This document shows, in pieces, positions 43,003 through 52,160 of a stretch of 64,000 nt of DNA (positions within the stretch are counted from its first letter, which is position 1; every line of letters begins with the position of its first letter). The notes beneath the pieces were generated by a model. It ran no database searches and was not told the origin of the DNA. It saw nothing but the letters and a program-made list of their open reading frames with translations. Origin of the DNA: Megasphaera coli (lineage in GTDB: Bacteria; Bacillota; Negativicutes; Veillonellales; Megasphaeraceae); assembly GCF_900095855.1 (NCBI RefSeq), contig NZ_FMIY01000002.1, forward strand, positions 859,322 to 923,321. Direction: 5' to 3'. A program made the position numbers and the translations under genes.

Positions 43003-44691
43003 CTATATGTCCTTCAGTTCTTCTATAATATGCTCGTTAATCTCCGTCTTTTTCAGCTTTTTTATCGCTTTTTTCAGGGCCGGGGACAACATGCCGCCTT
43101 GTTCCCGCCAGCTTTTAACGACATTAAGCGCCATATGCCTGTTATTGACAACCGGGGACTGCAGCGCGCAAATAACGAGTTTCTCACCTAAGCCGTCATA
43201 ACCGTGCAAATGTTGTAACACCTGCGACAGGATTAAAAACGATTTTGACAGTTCATGGCCGAAAGCGAATAACTCGTCCGGCCCTGTCGCAATTTCATAC
43301 AAAGGCAGAGCCTTTTCATAAAGGCCGATGAGCCGTTCATTTATCTGCCTGTCATCACCCAAAGCATATTCCAGCACGTGTATATTCTCCAAAGGATCAC
43401 GTTCAATACAGTTAACAGCTGCCTGCCGACATTCCATATTCATGGCGGCTGCCAAGTAAAATCCCCGGCCCGTTTTAAATGCTGCCTCTACCGTATCCCT
43501 GCATTCGGGCGTAACCAAAATATCACCGCACATCTGCTTTATCCGGTACTGCGCCGGACTTTCCTCCCATGGGTGAACATACTGCAATATATGTAATACC
43601 AGCTCAAAATGCTCTACGGTTCTCGTATGCTTTACCATTTCCCGGAGAAAGGCTTCCAAAATAACTTCTTTATTTTCTATATCCGACAGCCCCGGTGCCT
43701 CATCTTCTAAAAGTAAGGTACCTATAATTTCACCTACGCCTTTATACTCATCTTCCGGCAGTGAACCGCGTTGCAGCAAGTCTGCCAAATCGACGGTCTT
43801 GGCAATTCGCAGAGCCGGATATTCCTGCTCCCAATTACAACGGTACCCCTCCGTCAGCAGCCACCGCTTTATTTCTTCCGTTTCCGGTTCCAACCATTCA
43901 AGCGCCAGGACACGGCCCCAACCGAATACATGCTTGACCATTTCAAAAATCAACTCGTTCTCATTAGGCCAATCCTGTACGGCAAATACACAAAACAGAG
44001 TAAACTCATCACACCTTGCCAAATCTTGTATACAGGCAGCCAGCTCGTCTATACCGCCTAAGTCACAAGATCCCAATAGAGCCAGTGAAAATTTAATTAC
44101 TTCCACATTCCGCGAAAAAGTAATCATATTGGCCGTAAAATACGCTAAATTATTGGCATCCAGCTCTTCTTCATGCTCTATCAACCACTCGGAAATATCG
44201 TCAATAATAGATAACATGTTGGCATTCCGCATATCAAAGAAATATGAATTAAGCCCGTCTATAGCCGCTTCATAATCAGCTTGCGAAATCAGTCTGAGTA
44301 CTTCATATATCGGTTCCGGATCCTGTTCATCAGGGGCTACGTGATATGTTATGGTGCCGTCCCAAAAACCGTCAACAAAAGAAATACCGTGCCTGCCGCT
44401 TTCATAGACCGCATTGATGCTGAAATCAGGCGGCAACGTGCCGTCATCCTGAATATGTTCTCTAATATAATCCAGTATGGGCGGAGCTATATTTTGTACC
44501 GCTTCAGCCTCTTCCTTCTCCAAGTCTTCCGTAATATCCGTCCAGCTGCTGAGATTCGGGAGCCGCCCTTCCAGCAAATATGCTTCAACCCACCCCTTCA
44601 CTTTATCCAAATCATCCGTAGTAATCGCGTATTGGCGGAACGCATCCATCATATTCAAGGCGCATTTCCGCATCATAGGACTCAATAACAT
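43003..44691 (-). CDS. Unrecognised large helical protein (about 560 aa)
   Basis: I do not recognise this family. The protein is acidic, mostly helical, and looks like a repeat solenoid in its second half (EVILEAFLREMVKHTRTVEHF, ERDPLENIHVLEYALGDDRQ, NNRHMALNVVKSWREQGGML). It ends with a charged helix. There is no signal peptide, membrane segment or known catalytic motif. The start is uncertain: ATG at 44691 has GAGGA 5 bases upstream but overlaps the 96-residue gene by 80 bp; ATG at 44652 (MMDAFRQY) overlaps less but has no ribosome site. The tight pairing with the small gene suggests a joint function. Confidence 0.7.
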   Translation of the reverse strand: MLLSPMMRKCALNMMDAFRQYAITTDDLDKVKGWVEAYLLEGRLPNLSSWTDITEDLEKEEAEAVQNIAPPILDYIREHIQDDGTLPPDFSINAVYESGRHGISFVDGFWDGTITYHVAPDEQDPEPIYEVLRLISQADYEAAIDGLNSYFFDMRNANMLSIIDDISEWLIEHEEELDANNLAYFTANMITFSRNVEVIKFSLALLGSCDLGGIDELAACIQDLARCDEFTLFCVFAVQDWPNENELIFEMVKHVFGWGRVLALEWLEPETEEIKRWLLTEGYRCNWEQEYPALRIAKTVDLADLLQRGSLPEDEYKGVGEIIGTLLLEDEAPGLSDIENKEVILEAFLREMVKHTRTVEHFELVLHILQYVHPWEESPAQYRIKQMCGDILVTPECRDTVEAAFKTGRGFYLAAAMNMECRQAAVNCIERDPLENIHVLEYALGDDRQINERLIGLYEKALPLYEIATGPDELFAFGHELSKSFLILSQVLQHLHGYDGLGEKLVICALQSPVVNNRHMALNVVKSWREQGGMLSPALKKAIKKLKKTEINEHIIEELKDI

Positions 44692-44902
44692 TGCCGTCCT
44701 CATCCCGCCTGCAGCACGTGCCTACCAGCAGATACACACTGTTGTCAATAGGCTCCGTCGGCTCCAGCACTATATAATTCCACTTATTAAAGTCAAAGGC
44801 ATCCAAGGCCTTACATATATCCTTTACGCTCGGATTCTGGATCCGTGTTTCTCCTTTGCCTTCCATATTGGTTATTAACGTAAATAAGAGAGAATTTTTC
44901 AT
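44612..44902 (-). CDS. Unrecognised small protein (96 aa) upstream of the large gene
   Basis: A 96-residue acidic protein with DICKALDAFDFNKWNYIVLE, EPIDNSVYLLVGTCCRRDE and an ending YDGCVPPIRDYYG. The alpha/beta pattern and the strongly conserved-looking C-terminus recall immunity proteins of polymorphic toxin systems, but that is only a resemblance. It overlaps the start of the 566-residue gene. The ribosome site is weak. Confidence 0.65.
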   Translation of the reverse strand: MKNSLLFTLITNMEGKGETRIQNPSVKDICKALDAFDFNKWNYIVLEPTEPIDNSVYLLVGTCCRRDEDGNVIESYDAEMRLEYDGCVPPIRDYYG

Positions 44903-44941
44903 TTCGCCACCGCCTTTGGTAGTATCGAGGTATCCAACAAG

Positions 44942-45447
44942 CTAGTAATTTTCCTCAACTAATTCACAAATAATATGGCCCGCCAATATATGCATCTCCT
45001 AAACACGGGCCGTCGTTTTAGTCGGTACGGCTAAAGTCAAATCGCAAAGCTCCTTCAACTTGCCGCCGCCGTCTCCGGTGAATGCAAAGGTTTGTATACC
45101 CATAGTCTTGGCAAACTCAACAGCCTTCACTACGTTAGCACTGTTGCCGGATGTGGAAATACCGATAAGCACATCACCCGCTTGCCCTAATCCCTCTACT
45201 TGGCGCAAAAATATTTGCTCGTACCCGTAATCATTCCCTACGGCTGTCAAAATCGACGTATCCGTAGTGAGTGCTATGGCCGGCAACGAGCACCGTTCTT
45301 TTACAAAACGTCCCACAAATTCGGCTGCAATATGCTGCGAATCCGCTGCAGAACCGCCATTTCCATAGAGCAAAATTTTATGGCCCTTTTCTTGTACCTT
45401 TGCAATGCAGAAAATCAAATATATATAACAGTTTTCTTGTAATTTCT
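44942..45447 (-). pseudogene. gmhA: gmhA (sedoheptulose-7-phosphate isomerase) pseudogene
   Basis: GmhA starts the ADP-heptose pathway for LPS core. The SIS domain is clear: [37 protein letters not shown] and [11 protein letters not shown]. An in-frame TAG at 44999-45001 interrupts the gene exactly where Gln is conserved; after it the same frame continues EMHILAGHIICELVEENY to a true stop at 44942. The N-terminus is also missing: the frame is closed by a TAG at 45446-45448, and no start codon with a ribosome site precedes the domain. Two independent lesions point to real decay. Confidence 0.85.
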
Positions 45448-45528
45448 ATGCAACAAAAATGAAAAACTCTCTTGCAATATATTTTCAGTAATCAAAGCAT
45501 CAAATAATCCTCATATCAAGCAGAGCAT

Positions 45529-45558
45529 ATGCAGCACTATATGTGTATAGTGCTGCAT
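45529..45558 (-). terminator. 13-bp perfect hairpin over the end of the first mutase gene
   Basis: ATGCAGCACTATA (45529-45541) pairs perfectly with 45546-45558 over a TGTG loop. It spans the stop codon of the mutase gene at the end of the sugar cluster. There is no U-tract; it may stabilise the 3' end or act as a weak terminator. Confidence 0.55.
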
Positions 45559-46685
45559 ACATATAAAGCTCTTTCTAAGGCTTGATCCATATTATAATAT
45601 TTAAAATCAGCTAATCTTCCACATACATACAAATTAGTGATCTTACTGGCTCTCTTTTTATACTGATTAGATAACGCAATGCTTGCATCTGTTAAAATAG
45701 GATAATACGGCTCTTGCTTAACGTTAGGCTTATATTGAACAGGATATTCTACAGCATACGATGTGCCAACGACATTTTGTATTGGCAATTTTTTGAATTC
45801 CGTGATTCTTGTATATCCTCTGGCTTGAGGATAGGCTACAACTGCTGCAGTCTGTTTTTCTTCTATTTCTTCATAATACCATTTAAATGTTAAAGAACGG
45901 TATGGAAGAGCACCTTCATCCATACCAAATAGTTCATCTAATGCACCGGTATAAATAACGGGAATATCAAGAACACTGCCATCCACTAAAACACTCCCCG
46001 TCTTTTCAGAAATACACACTGATTCCAGGGCATCTTTCCCTGTCACAACGGTAATATTAGGATGATTCAGCAAGGTCTCAAAAAAGCTGGTATACCCTTC
46101 ATACGGCACGGCTTGATATATATCATCAAAAAATCTGTTACTGTAAGATAGTTTGATTTTAACCCGTTCTAAAATACTGGGATCTATCTCATTCGCAGGA
46201 ATTCCCCACTGTTTGCTTGTATAAGGTTTATAATCCTTTTCATATAGAAACTCTGCGTATTCTTTAATAAGAATATCCGTAGACTCCAATAATTCTAATA
46301 TAGAGACTTCTGATTTATTACCAAAATATTTCCGAATACGTTCTTTCAAAATTTGAGCATCCGACTTCGTATAAAAATCATCTATTGTTTTAAAATTGAA
46401 AGGCGTATCTGTATATATTCCCTCCATATACGTATTGTAGGTAAGATCAAAAGGTGTCATTTCCACATATTGCTGCATATATGAAAATAAGTCTTTGCTA
46501 TTGGTATGGAATATATGTGGTCCATATTTTTGTACCCGTATATGATGTTTATCAACGTAATCATACATATTTCCACCAATATGCGCTCTACGCTCCCATA
46601 CACATACCTGTTTTTTATGGTTTTCTGCTAAATATCTGGCAATCACGGAACCGGATAGGCCGGCACCAATTACAAGACAGTCCAT
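45537..46685 (-). CDS. glf: UDP-galactopyranose mutase (first copy, divergent)
   Basis: Converts UDP-galactopyranose to UDP-galactofuranose with reduced FAD. The 382-residue product has the N-terminal FAD-binding CLVIGAGLSGSVIARYLAE, RRAHIGGNMYDY, the VQKYGPHIFHTNSK motif and C-terminal NLYVCGRLADFKYYNMDQAL. It is only distantly like the second copy at 54465-55565, which matches the common bacterial type better. The ATG follows the stop of the epimerase gene directly (TAAATG). Confidence 0.92.
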   Translation of the reverse strand: MDCLVIGAGLSGSVIARYLAENHKKQVCVWERRAHIGGNMYDYVDKHHIRVQKYGPHIFHTNSKDLFSYMQQYVEMTPFDLTYNTYMEGIYTDTPFNFKTIDDFYTKSDAQILKERIRKYFGNKSEVSILELLESTDILIKEYAEFLYEKDYKPYTSKQWGIPANEIDPSILERVKIKLSYSNRFFDDIYQAVPYEGYTSFFETLLNHPNITVVTGKDALESVCISEKTGSVLVDGSVLDIPVIYTGALDELFGMDEGALPYRSLTFKWYYEEIEEKQTAAVVAYPQARGYTRITEFKKLPIQNVVGTSYAVEYPVQYKPNVKQEPYYPILTDASIALSNQYKKRASKITNLYVCGRLADFKYYNMDQALERALYVCSTIHI

Positions 46686-47261
46686 TTAAAATGCCCCAAA
46701 TTCATTAATAAACTCTTTCAAATATGGTAATTCTTTATCCTTATCAGCTAAAATCAGCTTCTCACCGCTACCGATTTTATCTAATGGCCACTCTACATTA
46801 ATATCCGGATCATTCCAACGAATGCCGCCATCGTATTCGCCGTAAAATTTCTCAGCACATTTATATGAGACAATAGACTCTTCCAACACTAAATAACCAT
46901 GCGCACACCCGGCAGGAATTAAAACTTCCGTATAACTGTCTCCTTTTAAATTAAAAGCCAGCCATTTTTTAAATGTTTGGCTATTTTTACGCAGGTCAAC
47001 AACTACGTCATATATATGCCCGTAAATACAACGAACCAATTTTGGTTGCTGTTTTACACGTTGGAAATGAAGTGCCCGAATGACGCCTTTATGAGAAGTA
47101 GTATAGAAAACTTCCGCTAAGTTATAATTAATCCCATTTTTTTCAAAAATTCCCTGCGAATAATCTTTTGTAAAACAGCCTCTAATATCCGGCGCATTAA
47201 ATACTTTAATTAAATATGTTCCACTAATCTCAGTCTCTACAAATTCAAAATTCTGATTCAT
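46686..47261 (-). CDS. RmlC-like nucleotide-sugar 3,5-epimerase
   Basis: A 191-residue cupin of the dTDP-4-dehydrorhamnose 3,5-epimerase family. It has DIRGCFTKDYSQGIFEKNGI, the catalytic His in VIRALHFQ, IYDVVVDLRKNSQTF and the C-terminal GGIRWNDPDINVEWP. It stands among rfbF and rfbG rather than rmlA, rmlB and rmlD, so its substrate is probably the CDP-4-keto-6-deoxyglucose made by RfbG, not a dTDP sugar. Confidence 0.85.
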   Translation of the reverse strand: MNQNFEFVETEISGTYLIKVFNAPDIRGCFTKDYSQGIFEKNGINYNLAEVFYTTSHKGVIRALHFQRVKQQPKLVRCIYGHIYDVVVDLRKNSQTFKKWLAFNLKGDSYTEVLIPAGCAHGYLVLEESIVSYKCAEKFYGEYDGGIRWNDPDINVEWPLDKIGSGEKLILADKDKELPYLKEFINEFGAF

Positions 47262-47264
47262 ATT

Positions 47265-48182
47265 TTACTTACCTGCCTTTTCTAACCAAGCTCTCGTTCG
47301 TTTCGTTCCCTCAGCAAAGCTAACTTCAGCTTTAAACGTGGTATCTTTTTCTGTTTGTGTACAATCAAACACATTTAACGACAGATTAGTACCTGTAAAA
47401 GGAATATCACCAAAAATAAAGTCCAAATCCGGAGCAATGGATTTTTTCATTTCCAGCAAAAATGACTTTAACGGTTTAGCTTCTGAACTGCCAATAATAT
47501 ATTCATGGAAAGGTTTGCCATTTTTGCCGATCAGATAAAATGCTCTGGCAACATCGTCAATATATACAAAATCATAATTTTGCGTACCGGCAGTAAATTG
47601 CGGTGCTTCTCCATTGATACATTTTCTAATCGTTGTATTAACAAGCCTCGGACTGATCTCTCCTACACCATAGGCGTTTGTAATTTCCGCCCATACAAAA
47701 TCAATCCCCAACTTTGCTGCTACAGATTTACTCATGACATGGGCAATCAATTTACCGCCGCCATAAATATAACCGAGTCCGGGCCTATTGCCTTGAGTAT
47801 ATGCAGCAGCCATTGTTTCATGTTCCATAATACTGCCGGCACCAACAAAGCGGGCACACCCTAATGTATGAGCCAAAGTTAAAGCATCAACAGTCCATTG
47901 GGCATTTTGTAGCTGTAATCGCGTATCGGCGCGTGCCTCTCCAGAGGTTCCAGCCCAAGCAAAATGGTAAAAGGCATCATACTTTTCCTTTGGAATATCT
48001 TCAGCTACTGCAGCTATATTTTCAATAGAAAAAGGAACATGTATCACTAAGTCCGATACAGGTATATTATTATAATGATCTACTCGATGTAATGCAAGGA
48101 CATGAATTTGTTTCGATACTAAATATCTAACAACAGCACTACCTATAAAACCGTTAGCACCACTGACGATAACTCGCTTCAT
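47265..48182 (-). CDS. NAD(P)-dependent sugar epimerase/reductase
   Basis: A 305-residue extended short-chain dehydrogenase. The N-terminal Rossmann motif is VSGANGFIGSAVVRYLV; the catalytic Tyr/Lys pair is in YIYGGGKLIAHVMSK (YxxxK-like). It probably reduces the 4-keto sugar produced by the two preceding steps. The ATG at 48182 lies 4 bp after the rfbG stop, with GGCGGTGA upstream. Confidence 0.85.
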   Translation of the reverse strand: MKRVIVSGANGFIGSAVVRYLVSKQIHVLALHRVDHYNNIPVSDLVIHVPFSIENIAAVAEDIPKEKYDAFYHFAWAGTSGEARADTRLQLQNAQWTVDALTLAHTLGCARFVGAGSIMEHETMAAAYTQGNRPGLGYIYGGGKLIAHVMSKSVAAKLGIDFVWAEITNAYGVGEISPRLVNTTIRKCINGEAPQFTAGTQNYDFVYIDDVARAFYLIGKNGKPFHEYIIGSSEAKPLKSFLLEMKKSIAPDLDFIFGDIPFTGTNLSLNVFDCTQTEKDTTFKAEVSFAEGTKRTRAWLEKAGK

Positions 48183-48186
48183 TATT

Positions 48187-49242
48187 TCACCGCCCAACAT
48201 TTATAAATGCTTCTATTTGATAATCCATTTCTTCAGTAATATTACCTTTCCCCAAATACACCCGTGTCCATTCCACAATTTTTTGAACAGCTTCTTCTAT
48301 ATGCCATTGAGATTTCCAGCCAAATGTATTTTTGATTTTAGAAGAATCCAGTTTTAAGAAATTGGCTTCATGCGGGCCATTATCTGATTCATCAATCCAA
48401 TTTAAGTCTCCCCAATATTTACAAAAAAGACTCACCAATTCACCGGTAGTTAAACAATCGCAATCATCCGGACCTACATTATACCAGCCCGATAATGACT
48501 TGTTATCATATTGCTTAGCACAAATCAATAGGTATGCAAATAAGGGCTCTAATACGTGTTGATACGGCCGAGTTGAAAACGGGTTTCTGACAATTACATT
48601 CTTCCCCATTTCAATAGCGCGAACACAATCAGGTATAATACGATCCTCCGCAAAATCGCCGCCGCCGATCACGTTACCGGCTCTGGCAGTAGAAATAGAA
48701 GCATGACCATCAGTAAAATAGCTGCTCTTATAACTATGAGTTACAAGTTCAGAACAGCTTTTAGAATTAGAATAGGGATCGAATCCATCTAACGGTTCAT
48801 TTTCACGATAACCCCATTCCCACTCATTATTTTTGTACACCTTATCAGTTGTTACATTTAGAAATGACTTCACCGTATCACTATGACGAGCACATTCTAA
48901 TATGTTTACTGTCCCCATAACATTGGTCTCGTAAGTATATACCGGATTAATATACCCTTCTCTAACTAACGGCTGTGCCGCCAAATGCAGTACAATCTCC
49001 GGCTGGCTGGAATCAAATGCGTCCTGCAGTGCTTCTTTATCTCGAATATCGCCAATTATATGATGAATATGATTCGAGATATCGACTAATTCAAATAAGC
49101 TGGGATTAGTTGGCGCCGGTAAACTATAGCCTGTTACGTTAGCCCCGGCATTAATTAATATACGGCTTAACCATGCACCTTTGAACCCGGTATGTCCTGT
49201 AATAAATATATTTTTACCTTTAAAAAATCCTAAATCAACCAT
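48187..49242 (-). CDS. rfbG: CDP-glucose 4,6-dehydratase
   Basis: Makes CDP-4-keto-6-deoxyglucose. The 351-residue protein has the NAD-binding NIFITGHTGFKGAWLSRILI, the HLAAQPLVREGY segment and FDPYSNSKSCSELVTHSY with the catalytic Tyr/Lys. The ATG at 49242 shares its A with the TAA stop of rfbF (TAATG). A longer frame is rejected because it runs back into rfbF. The neighbours define a CDP-deoxysugar route. Confidence 0.93.
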   Translation of the reverse strand: MVDLGFFKGKNIFITGHTGFKGAWLSRILINAGANVTGYSLPAPTNPSLFELVDISNHIHHIIGDIRDKEALQDAFDSSQPEIVLHLAAQPLVREGYINPVYTYETNVMGTVNILECARHSDTVKSFLNVTTDKVYKNNEWEWGYRENEPLDGFDPYSNSKSCSELVTHSYKSSYFTDGHASISTARAGNVIGGGDFAEDRIIPDCVRAIEMGKNVIVRNPFSTRPYQHVLEPLFAYLLICAKQYDNKSLSGWYNVGPDDCDCLTTGELVSLFCKYWGDLNWIDESDNGPHEANFLKLDSSKIKNTFGWKSQWHIEEAVQKIVEWTRVYLGKGNITEEMDYQIEAFINVGR

Positions 49243-50018
49243 TATTTCCCCCAAACTTTCCATGCAGCTTGGCCTCTGTTCCATAAGCCTTCTAATTTCT
49301 CACGATCGCGTAATGTATCCATACATTGCCAAAATCCATTATGTTTAAATGCCATTAACTGTCCTTCTGAAGCAATATTTTCCAACGGTTCCCGTTCAAA
49401 GGTTGTCTCATCATCTCTGATATAATTAAAAATCTCCGGCTCCAATACCATATATCCGCCGTTAATATAGCCTACATCGTTTTGACTTTTTTCACGGAAT
49501 GATTTGATCGCTGTATCATCAATGTCCAAAATACCAAATCGTCCTTCAGGCTTTACGGCAGTCATTGTACAGATCTTACCATGACTTTTATGAAATTCGA
49601 CTAGTTTATTAATGGGAACATCGCTGACACCATCACCATATGTTAACATAAATGTGTTGTTTTCAACATATGATTCGATTCTTTTAATCCGCCCTCCTGT
49701 CATTGTTTCTAAACCGGTATCAACAACAGTCACTTTCCAAGGCTCAGCACTACGATGATGTACGATCGTATCATTGCCCTTTGTAAAATCAAAAGTAATA
49801 TCGGACGTATGAAGAAAATAATCAGCAAAATATTTTTTTATATAATCTTGTTTATATCCGGCACAAATAATAAATTCATTGAATCCATAGTAAGCATATT
49901 CTTTCATAATATGCCATAAAATAGGCATACCTCCAATTTCAATCATAGGTTTAGGCTTAAATTGAGATTCTTCACTAATACGAGTACCAAATCCACCTGC
50001 TAATAAAACGACTTTCAT
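49242..50018 (-). CDS. rfbF: Glucose-1-phosphate cytidylyltransferase
   Basis: Makes CDP-glucose from CTP and glucose-1-phosphate. The 258-residue nucleotidyltransferase has VVLLAGGFGTRISEESQFKPKPMIEIGG, EFIICAGYKQDYIKKYF and TYGDGVSDVPI, as in RfbF of Salmonella and Yersinia. First gene of the CDP-sugar block in transcription order. Confidence 0.95.
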   Translation of the reverse strand: MKVVLLAGGFGTRISEESQFKPKPMIEIGGMPILWHIMKEYAYYGFNEFIICAGYKQDYIKKYFADYFLHTSDITFDFTKGNDTIVHHRSAEPWKVTVVDTGLETMTGGRIKRIESYVENNTFMLTYGDGVSDVPINKLVEFHKSHGKICTMTAVKPEGRFGILDIDDTAIKSFREKSQNDVGYINGGYMVLEPEIFNYIRDDETTFEREPLENIASEGQLMAFKHNGFWQCMDTLRDREKLEGLWNRGQAAWKVWGK

Positions 50019-50043
50019 ATCAGAACACTCCTTATCTGACTAT

Positions 50044-51015
50044 TTATTTACCAATTAATTTGAAATAATATTTCTTAACAAAATTTCTTCGTTTTGATGC
50101 TTTAGGCAATACCATATAACATAAGGGCTCTGATATATGCTTAATTGTAAATAGTATCTGTTTTTTCATATGGTCAAACCATCTACTAGTTTCAGTATCT
50201 TCAAAATAGACCATTTGCAACTCTTTTATCTTACATGAGTCCTGTATGGATAAATAATAAATATATATGCCGTATAAAATCTCACCTAAATACCCTATAG
50301 TTCGTTCACAGTTTCCTATATATCCTGATTTACTCAGTTTATCTTCCAATACCGTCAAGACACCGAATTGGAATTCACACATATTATAGAATAATTTTCG
50401 TTTCATAATATAACAATTATATCCCCTATGCCATCGTCCGTATAAATACTCTTGTGTAGCGGCATAATATTCCGGAAATCTATCTTGTATAACACTTATC
50501 AAAATAGGCAAAACCCGCTTATCTATAAAAACCTTATCGTGAGCAGCCCAATGGCCATAGACTGTTGCTTGTTTTCCTTGAGGTGTCGGTACATTAGTAA
50601 TATCTATCGCTTTATTAACAACAACATCATTTTCTTCTATGAGCTGTTTCATACGTTTACTATCCAATAAATTATATTTTTTTTCTGACCGCTCGTCCAA
50701 AAAATTTTCATTAACTTGGCCCAGCATGTCTGTAGTAAATATTTCTTTACTGAAAGATAGATACCGCCGATAATGACACAACCCATAATACCTAGACTCA
50801 ATATTTTTCCAAGCCCAATATTGTACCGTAAACTCACAATAAGAATTCCGTTTATTGGAAATATTATCCCCTGTATTATCCCCTACAATTCCTGTTGCAA
50901 AAGGCGATTCTCTAAAAATTGCCCCGCAATATACAGGTATATATAGAGAGTTTGGGATCTGTACACTATTTAAATCAATACGATTCGATACAAAAATATT
51001 AATGGCCTGGCTCAT
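50044..51015 (-). CDS. DUF4422 glycosyltransferase-like protein (first copy)
   Basis: A 323-residue protein of the DUF4422 family common in capsule and O-antigen clusters: FATGIVGDNTGDNISNKRNS, QYWAWKNIESRYYGLCHYRRYLSF and a C-terminal RTIGYLGEILYGIYIYYL. The family is believed to contain glycosyltransferases, but donor and acceptor are unknown. It is paralogous to 53707-54465. AT-rich, with rare-codon flavour unlike the housekeeping genes. Confidence 0.8.
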   Translation of the reverse strand: MSQAINIFVSNRIDLNSVQIPNSLYIPVYCGAIFRESPFATGIVGDNTGDNISNKRNSYCEFTVQYWAWKNIESRYYGLCHYRRYLSFSKEIFTTDMLGQVNENFLDERSEKKYNLLDSKRMKQLIEENDVVVNKAIDITNVPTPQGKQATVYGHWAAHDKVFIDKRVLPILISVIQDRFPEYYAATQEYLYGRWHRGYNCYIMKRKLFYNMCEFQFGVLTVLEDKLSKSGYIGNCERTIGYLGEILYGIYIYYLSIQDSCKIKELQMVYFEDTETSRWFDHMKKQILFTIKHISEPLCYMVLPKASKRRNFVKKYYFKLIGK

Positions 51016-51019
51016 AATA

Positions 51020-52135
51020 TTACTCCCTATATGTTTTGCCTCTTATTGCAAAATACATTCTGCGTAACGCATAATATCGTTTTGTACCAACCGGAAAAAT
51101 AAGCTTTACAATATTTTTCAGTTTATTTATCCTATAAGGGTTAAAAACTCGTCTGATCAATCCTGCCGTATGAACTGCTTGGTGTCTTAAAATAGAATCA
51201 TTGACCTCCTTATTTACCATTTTATATAAAATTCTTTCATAAAAAGCGGTTTGTCTGGCTACCTCCCAGAAATCATTACCAAATTCTACAAAGGGATTAT
51301 TCCACGGCTTGTGATCCCCGGCGTAATGAATAATATACGGCGCTTTTCTTGATTGTTGGAATGCTGCTCTAACGTCTTCCGGAGCATCATTTATAGCTTT
51401 TTCAATAACCTCGCCTTCACAAATCATATGATTCCATCTAAAATCAATTAATTTGCTTTTTCCTTCTAACAAAATATTAAATATATCTTGATCTACAACA
51501 CGTAACTGATATTTATTAATATATTCAACAATAGTAGCCACATTAACGTAATCTCTGTATTTCTCAAAATCCAATAACACCAAACCGCCATTAAAACATT
51601 TATATGGGTCAGTAATACGAAGATAATCTATATAATAATAATAAGTATCGTTCATCTGTCGATCATTCAACCACCCCTGAAGAACGATATCATTTACGCC
51701 GCCGATAATTTTATCTCCCAAGTCATCAAAGTATAAATCTGCCAAATCATGTTTTGCAATCATATCACAATCCATGATAATAGCACGTTTAAAGTTCGAT
51801 AATACATAAGGGGCTAACAACCCATAATAAGTTTCCTGAGACAGTCTGGTGCTATTAAGATAAAAATTTAATCCTTTCATGGTCTCAGTTACATTAAAAA
51901 ATCTAATGGACACATTGCGCTTATCTTGTATCATCTTTAAAATATTAGACTTATTAATATCCGCAATCTCTCGTTCAAGAACAATGATATCATAATTATA
52001 TTGATTTGACGCATATAACAAGATCGATTTAATACATACGCCTAAGTATATAGAAAATTCATCACTTGAAGATAATATAATAACGATATTATTTTGTTTA
52101 AATGCAGGTATTATCGTATTTCCTTTTATAGCCAT
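51020..52135 (-). CDS. Glycosyltransferase family 8
   Basis: A 371-residue GT-A fold glycosyltransferase. It has NIVIILSSSDEFSIYLGVCI near the N-terminus, the metal-binding DxD in AIIMDCDMIAKHDL, CFNGGLVLLDFEKYR, and the family's IIHYAGDHKPWNNP. GT8 enzymes transfer galactose or glucose with retention. The donor here is unknown. It is followed after 4 bp by the DUF4422 gene. Confidence 0.88.
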   Translation of the reverse strand: MAIKGNTIIPAFKQNNIVIILSSSDEFSIYLGVCIKSILLYASNQYNYDIIVLEREIADINKSNILKMIQDKRNVSIRFFNVTETMKGLNFYLNSTRLSQETYYGLLAPYVLSNFKRAIIMDCDMIAKHDLADLYFDDLGDKIIGGVNDIVLQGWLNDRQMNDTYYYYIDYLRITDPYKCFNGGLVLLDFEKYRDYVNVATIVEYINKYQLRVVDQDIFNILLEGKSKLIDFRWNHMICEGEVIEKAINDAPEDVRAAFQQSRKAPYIIHYAGDHKPWNNPFVEFGNDFWEVARQTAFYERILYKMVNKEVNDSILRHQAVHTAGLIRRVFNPYRINKLKNIVKLIFPVGTKRYYALRRMYFAIRGKTYRE

Positions 52136-52160
52136 GCTTTCAACTCCATTAGTAATTAAT

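Noticed and set aside
44999-45001. The TAG in gmhA as a pyrrolysine or read-through codon.
   Set aside because: GmhA has a conserved Gln there, CAG to TAG is a single change, and the N-terminus is missing too, so decay is simpler.
40000-45500. A complete prophage or integrative element in the accessory pocket.
   Set aside because: No integrase, transposase, capsid, terminase or relaxase is present; only toxin-antitoxin genes and remnants are seen.
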